Source of the DNA: DASZIT01 sp963770635 | GTDB lineage: Bacteria; Actinomycetota; Acidimicrobiia; Acidimicrobiales; RAAP-2 | NCBI GenBank assembly: GCA_963770635.1 | Contig: CAVYQI010000004.1 | Location: 310,001-374,000 of the forward strand | Length of the DNA stretch: 64,000 nucleotides | Direction: 5' to 3' | Shown here: positions 57,616 through 64,000 of the stretch, piece after piece | Position numbering within the stretch: the first letter of the stretch is position 1 | Layout of the letters: each line of letters starts with the position of its first letter | Notes under the pieces: model-generated | Told to the model about the DNA's origin: nothing | The model's database searches: none | What the model saw: only the letters and a program-made list of their open reading frames with translations | Translations under genes and position numbers: made by a program

Positions 57616-58779
57616 CTAGTTTCGCAGGCGGGCGACCACGCCCGGGACGGCGGCCAGCACCTGGTCGACATCGGCGTCGGTGGACGTCGCCCCCAACGAG
57701 AACCGGACTCCGCTCCCGGCCGCCTCCCTGTCCAATCCCATGGCCAGCAGCACGTGGCTGGGCTCCACCGCGCCACTCGAGCAGGCGGCCCCGGCGGAGG
57801 CGGCCACCCCGGCGTCATCAAGGAGCACCACCATCGCCTCGCTCTCGACTCCGGCGAAACGGAGATGGGCATGTCCGGGGACTTTGCCGGCTCGGTCCCC
57901 GGTCTCCTCGGCGCCGGCCACCGAGGCCAGCAGCCCCTCGACCAACCGGTCACGGAGCCCGGTCACCCGGGTCGCAGTGTCAGCCCGGTCGGCTGCGGTG
58001 GCCGACAAGGCGGCCGCCATGGCCACGATGCCGGCCACATTGTGGGTCCCGCTCCGTCGCTCGCGCTCCTGTCCCCCACCACGAATCACCGCCTCGATCG
58101 GCACCCCGCGGCGGACCACGAGTGCCCCCACCCCCTTGGGGCCGCCGAACTTGTGGGCGCTCACCGACAGGAGATCGACAGCCGCAGTGATCGGCGGCAT
58201 CGCCAGCCAGGGCGGGGCCTGGACCGCGTCGGTATGCAGCACCGCATCGGGCGAAAGGGTGCGGACCAGGCGGGCGACGTCGTCGAGAGGCTGGACGGTA
58301 CCGATTTCGTTGTTCACCGCCATCACCGACACCAGGCGGACGTCGGGGGTACAGGCTTCGGCCAACGAGTCGAGATCGACCATCCCCGAGCCGTCGGAGC
58401 GCACCTCACGGAGCCCGCTGCTTCGCTGCCCGGCGGCCGCCCGGCAGGTATTGAGCACCGCATGGTGCTCCATGGCCGTACACACGATGGGGCCTGACCT
58501 CCCGCCGCCAGGAACGGCCAGCGCGCCGAGGGTGCCGGTGATGGCCAGGTTGTCCGCCTCGGTCCCGCTCCCGGTGAACACCACCTCGCCAAGATCCGCC
58601 CCGAGGAGGCCGGCGATCTCTTCCCGGGCGTCGTCGACCGCCAGCCGCGCCTGCCTCGACTCGCGATGACTCCCCGAAGGGTTGGCGAATATCCCGCCCC
58701 CGCTTAGGTAGGGCAGCATGGCCTCGACCGCCTCCGGCCGCATGGGCGTGGTGGCCGCATGATCGAGATAGGCACGCAT
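57616..58779 (-). CDS. Cysteine desulfurase (NifS/IscS-like)
   Basis: A 387-residue PLP enzyme that releases sulfur from cysteine as a persulfide for tRNA thiolation and Fe-S clusters. The N-terminal YLDHAATTPMRPEAVEAM, the MEHHAVLN histidine region, the PLP lysine in LLSVSAHKFGGPKGVGAL and the active Cys loop GAACSSGAVEPSHVLLAMG are all present. The ATG at 58779 is preceded by GGAAG. It is upstream of mnmA in the unit mnmA-ligA, an order also seen as iscS-trmU near ligA in mycobacteria. Confidence 0.95.
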   Translation of the reverse strand: MRAYLDHAATTPMRPEAVEAMLPYLSGGGIFANPSGSHRESRQARLAVDDAREEIAGLLGADLGEVVFTGSGTEADNLAITGTLGALAVPGGGRSGPIVCTAMEHHAVLNTCRAAAGQRSSGLREVRSDGSGMVDLDSLAEACTPDVRLVSVMAVNNEIGTVQPLDDVARLVRTLSPDAVLHTDAVQAPPWLAMPPITAAVDLLSVSAHKFGGPKGVGALVVRRGVPIEAVIRGGGQERERRSGTHNVAGIVAMAAALSATAADRADTATRVTGLRDRLVEGLLASVAGAEETGDRAGKVPGHAHLRFAGVESEAMVVLLDDAGVAASAGAACSSGAVEPSHVLLAMGLDREAAGSGVRFSLGATSTDADVDQVLAAVPGVVARLRN

Positions 58780-58965
58780 GCTTCCAGTTTGACGCAACCG
58801 AGCGCCGAGCCGAACACGCAGCGGAGCGGGTGATCGGCGCGGCCACGGTTCGTCACCAGGGAAATCCGGCCCTGACCCGTCCGCCACCCTCCAAGATGAG
58901 AAGCTTCATGCCGCTGGTATCCGCGCTTTCCGGGCATCCCAGGCCGCGACCGGCACCTGCTAACC

Positions 58966-59796
58966 ATGAGACGAACATCGCGATCGAGGGCTCCCAGGCG
59001 CCGGCGCCGGCTCATCATCATCTCAGTCGTGACGTTGGCGGCGGCCGGAGCCGTCTCCGCCATCATCTTCAGCGGGCAACCGCCCCCACCGGTGGTGGCC
59101 TCGATGTGCACCTTCGGGAATGACTCGGCCGGCGGTCCCTACGCCATCACCCCGACCCAGGCTCAGAACGCCGCCATCATCACTGCCGTCGGGCAGCAAA
59201 AGGGAATGCCCGACCATGCCGCCACCGTGGCGCTGGCCACCTCCTTCCAGGAGACCGAGCTACAGAATCTCCCCTACGGCGACCTCGACTCCGTCGGCCT
59301 CTTCCAGCAACGCCCCTCCCAAGGTTGGGGGACCACCGCCGAGATCATGGACCCGGTCTATGCCGCCGGCGCCTTCTTCGACCATCTGGCCCAGGTCCCG
59401 GGTTGGGAGTCGCTGCCGGTGACCGAAGCCGCCCAGCAGGTCCAGCACAGCGCTACCCCCGATGCCTACGCCCAGTGGTCCCTCGAAGCCCAGGCACTCG
59501 CCATCGCCACCACCGGTGAGATCCCCGCCGGCCTCGCCTGCCACCTCACCAGTTTCGGAGGGACGGCACCGACCCACGCCGCCCTGGTCGCCGCGGCCAC
59601 CGCCGAGCTGGGCCCCAACCCGTTCGGGACGCCGGCGACCACCCAACGGGGATGGCAGATCGCCGCCTGGGCCGTGGCTCACGCCTACAACTACCACCTC
59701 ACCTCGGTGTCGTTCGACGGTCGCACCTGGACCTCGACCTCGGGAACCTGGGTGGCGGCTCCCGCCGTCGACCACGTGGTCACCTCTACCCAGTAG
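58966..59796 (+). CDS. Secreted lysozyme-like conserved protein
   Basis: A 276-residue protein with a very basic N-terminus (RRTSRSRAPRRRRR), a membrane/signal segment (LIIISVVTLAAAGAVSAIIF), and an extracellular domain. The part SFQETELQNLPYGDLDSVGLFQQRPSQGWGT resembles the catalytic-Glu region of lysozyme/transglycosylase-like folds and is a recurrent actinobacterial exported family, sometimes mislabelled as a metal transporter. A single-span anchor is also possible. It probably acts on or at the cell wall. It is divergent from the cysteine desulfurase operon. Confidence 0.78.
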   Translation: MRRTSRSRAPRRRRRLIIISVVTLAAAGAVSAIIFSGQPPPPVVASMCTFGNDSAGGPYAITPTQAQNAAIITAVGQQKGMPDHAATVALATSFQETELQNLPYGDLDSVGLFQQRPSQGWGTTAEIMDPVYAAGAFFDHLAQVPGWESLPVTEAAQQVQHSATPDAYAQWSLEAQALAIATTGEIPAGLACHLTSFGGTAPTHAALVAAATAELGPNPFGTPATTQRGWQIAAWAVAHAYNYHLTSVSFDGRTWTSTSGTWVAAPAVDHVVTSTQ

Positions 59797-59800
59797 CCGA

Positions 59801-61205
59801 TCAGGCCACCCACACCGACTTGATGTTGCAGAATTCGCGGATCCCGTGCTGGGACAGCTCACGTCCCACGCCCGAGGTCTTGATCCCTCCGAACGGCAGC
59901 TCGGGCATCGACACCACCATGCCGTTCACGAACACCTGGCCGGCCTCCAGCCGGGTCACGAAGCGCTGTTGCTCGTCGGGGTCATTGGTCCACACGCTGG
60001 AGCCGAGCCCGAAGTCGGTGCCGTTGGCCACCGCCAGTGCCGCCTCTGCGCTCTTCACCCGGAAGAGCAACGCCACCGGCCCGAACACCTCCTCAGTCGC
60101 CACCCGCATCTCGGCGGTGATGTCGCCGATCACGGTGGGCCGGTAGAAGTAGCCGGCCTTGTCCGGGCCCTCGGGGCCGACCATCCGCTCGCCACCGCAG
60201 AGGATCGATGCCCCGTGGCTGCGGGCGTCCTCCACCAGGGCCTCGATGTTGTCCCGGGCCACCTCGGTCACCAGCGGGCCGACCTCGGTGGCGGGGTCGA
60301 AGGGGTCCCCCACCGTCAGCGCCTCCACCCGGGCCACGTACGCTTCGATGAAGGCATCGGCCACCGCCTCGTGGACGATGAACCGTTTGGCGGCGATGCA
60401 CGACTGCCCGGTGTTCTGCATCCGGGCCTCCACCCCCACCGACACCGCCCGTTCGAGGTCGGCCGACGGCAGCACGATGAACGGGTCGCTGCCGCCGAGC
60501 TCGAGGACCACCTTCTTGATGGCGGCCCCGGCTTGAGCCCCCACCGCCCGGCCGGCGCCGACGCTGCCGGTCAAGGTCACCGCTTTGACCCGGGGGTCGG
60601 CGATGATCGCCGGCACCTGATCGGTCCCGACCAGCAGGGACTGGAAGATGCCGGGCGGGGCCCCGGCCCGGCGGAACAGGTCCTCGAGCAGCAGCGAGAC
60701 CCGGCTCACATTGGGAGAGTGCTTCGAGCAGCCCGACATTGCCGGCCATCACCGCCGGGGCCGCGAACCTCACCACCTGCCAGAGCGGAAAGTTCCAGGG
60801 CATGATGGCGAGCACCGGGCCCAGGGGTTGGTAGGTCACCAACCCCAGCGAGGCATCGACCGGCATCTCCTCATCGGTGAGAAAGCTCTCGCCGTGGGCG
60901 GCGAACCAGCGGAAGGCGTTGGCACACTTGGCCACCTCGCCCTTGGCCTGGGCAAAGGGCTTTCCCATCTCGGTGGTGACCTGGTGGGCGATGTCGGGCA
61001 GCTCCCCTTCCAACAGCTCGGCCACGGTGATCAGCAGCCGGGCCCGATCGGCGAAGCTGGTGGCCGCCCACTCCGGCGCGGCCCGGGCCGCCAGGGCCAG
61101 CCGCCTGTCCACCTCAGCGGAATCGAATGGTTCGAAGGACTGCAGCAGCTCGCCGGTGGCGGGGTTGACGGAAGCAAGCGGCGGTCCGGCGTCGTTTGGG
61201 CTCAT
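59801..61205 (-). CDS. NAD(P)-dependent aldehyde dehydrogenase, frameshifted near 60725
   Basis: One ALDH of about 467 residues in two frames, resembling succinate-semialdehyde dehydrogenases. The first frame (ATG 61205) has MPWNFPLWQVVRFAAPAVMAGNVGLL; then an extra G in CTGCTCGAAGC shifts it, and the second frame continues KHSPNVSRVSLLLEDLFRRAG. The cofactor loop (VTLTGSVGAGRAVG), catalytic Glu (LELGGSDPF), catalytic Cys (NTGQSCIAAKRF) and EEVFGPVA are intact in the second. The 1405-base span fits one inserted base. It is probably an assembly error; otherwise it is a pseudogene. It precedes no other gene in an operon. Confidence 0.83.
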
Positions 61206-61234
61206 GTCGCGATTCTGCCTCATCGGCATGCCGG

Positions 61235-62622
61235 CTAAACCCCGAGCCGAGCGGCAACCTCTCGGCGCTGCACCTTCCCGGTGGCGGTGGTCGGCAGCGC
61301 CTCGACCACGAAGTACTGCTTGGGCCGCTTGAACCCGGCCATCCGGGCCGCGGCATGAGCCTCGAGGGCGCCGATCAACCGGGCGGGGTCGGCGGATCCG
61401 ACCGAGGCATCGAGGACCACTGCCGCGGACACCCGCTGGCCCCACCGCTCGTCGGGGAGCCCGACCACGGCCACCCCGGCCACCCCGGCGACCTCGGCGA
61501 GGACGTGTTCGATCTCGGCCGGGTAGACGTTGACCCCGCCGGTGATGATCAGGTCGTCCCGGCGGCCATCGAGGTACAGGTAGCCGTCTCGATCGAGCCG
61601 ACCGAGGTCGCCGACGGTGAAGGCGCCGTCCCGCCATGCCGAGGCGGTCTTTTCGTTGTCCCTCCAGTACTCGAACTTCCCGAAATCGGGAGGCCGGCAC
61701 CAGATGGTGCCATCGTCATCGACGTTGATGGTCCGGCCCGGCGGGCGCGGCCCACGCTGCCGGGGTGGTCCGACCACTCCTCGGGCGAACACGAGGTGAA
61801 CTGGCCCTCGGTGGACCCGTAGAACTCCCACAGCACCCCGTCACCGACCCGGTCGAGGGCCTTCCGTTTGAGCGCCTCCGGGCAGGCCGACCCGGCGTGG
61901 ACCAGAAGACGGAGGGCGTCGAACCGCTCCGGGAGCTCGTCGCCGAGCGCCAGCAGTCGGGACAGCGCCGAGGGGGCCATGAAGGCGGTGGTCGGGATCG
62001 CGCCCGCCTCCCCGATGAGCGCCCCGAGGGCGGCGGGCGCCTCGAAACGGTTGAGGATGACGCAGATCCCCCCTCGGAGCAGGGTCCCGGCCGCGAACCT
62101 CACCGACACCGAGTGGTACATCGGCGAACACACCAGGTGGACGTCGTCGGGCCCGAACGACCAGAGGTCGGCCTCGTCGTCGAAGGCCTCGGCGGCGGTG
62201 GCGTTGTCCCACACCCCCGACCACACCCCTTTGGCCTGGCCGGTGGTCCCCGAGGTGTAGTGCATCGGTCGTCCCCGCGGGTAGGGATCCAGCTCGACCG
62301 GCGTCCCGGAGTCGAGGGCGGCCAGGCCGTCCTCATCGGTCACCACCAGCCCCGGCTCGGCGTCGGCGATCAACAGGTCACGTTCGCCATCGAGCAGGGT
62401 GGCGTTGAGGAGTACCGGGATCACTCCGGTCCGCAACGCTCCCAACACCGCGCAGAGAAGAGCCGCAGAAGACGGGAGGCAGAAGCCCACCCGGTCGCCG
62501 GGGCCGAGGCCGGCCGATGCCAGGGAGCCGGCCGCCCGGGCCTGGGCCGCCTCGGCGTCGGTCGGGGTCAACACCTCGACGGTGACCGGGCCGCCAGATG
62601 CCCGCCTCGGTTCGTCGATCAC
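61235..62622 (-). CDS. AMP-dependent acyl-CoA ligase, frameshifted near 61743
   Basis: A short acyl-activating enzyme (about 462 residues) in two frames. The first (GTG 62622) carries the AMP loop HYTSGTTGQAKGVWSG and LWEFYGSTEGQF. After HPGSVGRAR the frame changes and continues PGRTINVDDDGTIWCRPPDF with DLGRLDRDGYLYLDGRRDDLIITGGVNVYPAEIE and the C-terminal Lys motif TTATGKVQRRE. A single lost base restores one frame, matching the 1388-base length. The family forms acyl-adenylates and then thioesters; its shortness recalls MenE-type ligases. The start overlaps the MFS stop (GTGA). Confidence 0.83.
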
Positions 62623-63890
62623 GGCAGCTCCTCGGTCGGAACGATCTCTGAGGCGTCATCCCGGACATCACTCAACGCCCCCAGCAGTTGGGGCCGAACA
62701 ACGGCCAGCAGGATCAGGACGACCAGGAGGGTCACGGCTCCCCCGACGGTCACCGCCCGCACCCCGATGTGGTTGGCGATCTGCCCCTGGATCACCGCCC
62801 CGATCGGGTACACGATTCCCAGGGCCATCATGTAGAACCCGAGGACCCGGCCCCGTGACGCCTCGGGCGCCCGGAGCTGGACCACCGTGTTGAGGCCGGC
62901 CAGCACCGCGATGTAGCCGGCGCCCACCAGCAAGAAGGTCACCAGTGACCACCACAGCGCCGGCGCCAGCCCGTAGTTGATGAGGAGAAGCGGCAACAAG
63001 AACAGTGCCCCGCGCACCATCTTCCGTCGTCCGACCTGCTCGGCCAACGAGGGGAGCACCATGGCGCCGATCACCGCGCCGATGCCCTGGGCGGTGACCA
63101 ACAACGCGGTTCCCCCTGAGAACGGGTGGCCGTGGTGAAAGGCGGCGGCCATCACGGTGACGAGGGCGATGAACGGGGAGGCCAACAGGGCCACCACCGA
63201 GATGAGGATGATGGCGCTGCGACACCCCGGCTCGCGCATGGCCGTGCGGGCGCCGTCGGCGATCCGGCGGTACATTCCCTCGTTCCTGGCGATGGGCGCC
63301 GGCGGGGGCAGCCGCACCAGAGTCAAGGCGATCACCACCGCGGCGAACGACGCGGCGTTGACCGCGAAGGTCAGCGTGTAGTCGTTGTGGAGGAGGGTGA
63401 GGCCGGCGGCCGCGGGTCCGACCACCCGGCCGAGGTTGAACTGCGCGGATGACAGCGAAATCGCCCCCAGGAGATCCTCCTTGGGCACCATGTCGGGAAG
63501 CATGGCTTGATAGGCCGGAAACCCGACCGCCCCCGCGGCGCCGCCGAAGAAGGCCACGATGACCACCAGCCCCGGCTGGTCGTGCCCGGTGGCCACCAGC
63601 AGGGTCAACACGGTGGCGAAGGCCATTTCGAACAGGGTGGTGAGCTGCAACCACCGGCGTCGATCGAATCGGTCGGCCATGGCGCCGCCCACCGGAGCCA
63701 GCAGTCCGATCGGGAGGAAGCTGGCGGCAATGACCAAGGTGGTCCAACCGGCTTGGTGGCCGCTCCGGGAGTAGACCAGCAGGCCGAGGGCGATGCTTTG
63801 CATCCAGGTCCCGACATTGGAGATCAGCGCTGACGACCACAACAGGGCGAAGTTGCGTGACCGCAGGGGGCGGAGCGAGGCCAGGGGCAC
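62619..63890 (-). CDS. MFS transporter (DHA3/EntS-like)
   Basis: A 423-residue 12-span facilitator, clearly related to that at 24964-26265: LRSRNFALLWSSALISNVGTWMQSIALGLLVY, GGAMADRFDRRRWLQ, and FPAYQAMLPDMVPKEDLLGAISLSSAQFN. An exporter role is expected. The GTG at 63890 follows a TAGCCT box by 6 bases without a ribosome site, so the message is probably leaderless. It is cotranscribed with the acyl-CoA ligase through a GTGA overlap, perhaps exporting or protecting against the acyl product. Confidence 0.88.
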   Translation of the reverse strand: MPLASLRPLRSRNFALLWSSALISNVGTWMQSIALGLLVYSRSGHQAGWTTLVIAASFLPIGLLAPVGGAMADRFDRRRWLQLTTLFEMAFATVLTLLVATGHDQPGLVVIVAFFGGAAGAVGFPAYQAMLPDMVPKEDLLGAISLSSAQFNLGRVVGPAAAGLTLLHNDYTLTFAVNAASFAAVVIALTLVRLPPPAPIARNEGMYRRIADGARTAMREPGCRSAIILISVVALLASPFIALVTVMAAAFHHGHPFSGGTALLVTAQGIGAVIGAMVLPSLAEQVGRRKMVRGALFLLPLLLINYGLAPALWWSLVTFLLVGAGYIAVLAGLNTVVQLRAPEASRGRVLGFYMMALGIVYPIGAVIQGQIANHIGVRAVTVGGAVTLLVVLILLAVVRPQLLGALSDVRDDASEIVPTEELP

Positions 63891-64000
63891 CGGTCGAGGC
63901 TACCGGTCGGCGGATGGCGCCGGCCGGGTACGGGCGGGCGGGGCGGATGCGTCCCCGGCGCCGGCGAGGTCCCATCGGCCAGGCAGATCGGCAACTCGGT

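Overview
The window is high-GC DNA with dense, mostly co-directional actinobacterial genes, frequent 4-base start/stop overlaps (ATGA, GTGA, TTGA) and many starts preceded at 5-10 bases by a TANNNT box with no Shine-Dalgarno, the leaderless pattern of Actinobacteria. A secreted protein carrying GYWLVASDGGIFSFG repeats, an F420-type LLM oxidoreductase, AurF-like diiron enzymes and actinobacterial gene orders point to a heterotrophic actinobacterium, most likely of the Acidimicrobiia. That class assignment is inference. No rRNA, tRNA, insertion sequence, phage or CRISPR array was seen.

Layout. 0-9 kb: a cut aldo/keto reductase, then a minus-strand housekeeping block (DUF192, rsmI, msrA, metG, tatD, an RlpA-like gene, rsmA, ispE, a hypothetical, thioredoxin). 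This matches the rsmI...metS-tatD-rpfB-ksgA-ispE order of Mycobacterium tuberculosis, with an RlpA-like protein in the rpfB position and a terminator-like hairpin in its leader. 9-17 kb: a tiny bL37-type ribosomal protein gene, GDPD, PfkB kinase, a long M1 aminopeptidase, UspA, a GDT1-type transporter and a methyltransferase. 17.1-19.6 kb: a lower-GC TetR/ABC exporter island with a perfect operator. 20-23.5 kb: an overlapping glycosyltransferase / methyltransferase / alpha-alpha toroid operon of unknown product. 23.7-33.6 kb: acyl-CoA dehydrogenase, MarR/MFS pair, ferritin-like diiron protein, NifU-like scaffold, then LLM oxidoreductase, thiolase, FabH, nucleotidyltransferase and a CDF transporter. 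33.6-34.3 kb: a gene-free stretch with a long nested hairpin and about 51-bp degenerate tandem repeats. 34.3-38.3 kb: a TetR/AurF-type operon and a secreted CAP-like protein with six 42-residue repeats. 38.3-42.8 kb: gatCAB, an esterase and an SCP2 protein. 42.8-48.9 kb: MFS, SDR, orphan adenine methylase, a small Cys/His protein and a PASTA kinase. 49-54.4 kb: LysR, an SdhC-like membrane protein, and MarR plus three methyltransferases. 54.4-58.8 kb: ligA, mnmA and a cysteine desulfurase, which in M. tuberculosis lie near gatCAB. 58.8-64 kb: a secreted lysozyme-like protein, an aldehyde dehydrogenase, an acyl-activating ligase and an MFS exporter.

Five genes with otherwise intact families are split by 1-2 base indels (metG, the CDF transporter, the AurF-like enzyme, the aldehyde dehydrogenase and the AMP-ligase). 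Because one is an essential single-copy synthetase, base-level assembly errors are the simplest explanation, and these five are annotated as full-length spans with a frameshift.

The observations most worth following are the rlpA leader hairpin in the rpfB-equivalent locus, the glycosyltransferase-methyltransferase-toroid operon, the intergenic 51-bp repeat region, the structured leader of the CAP/repeat protein, and the overlapping divergent leaderless promoters.
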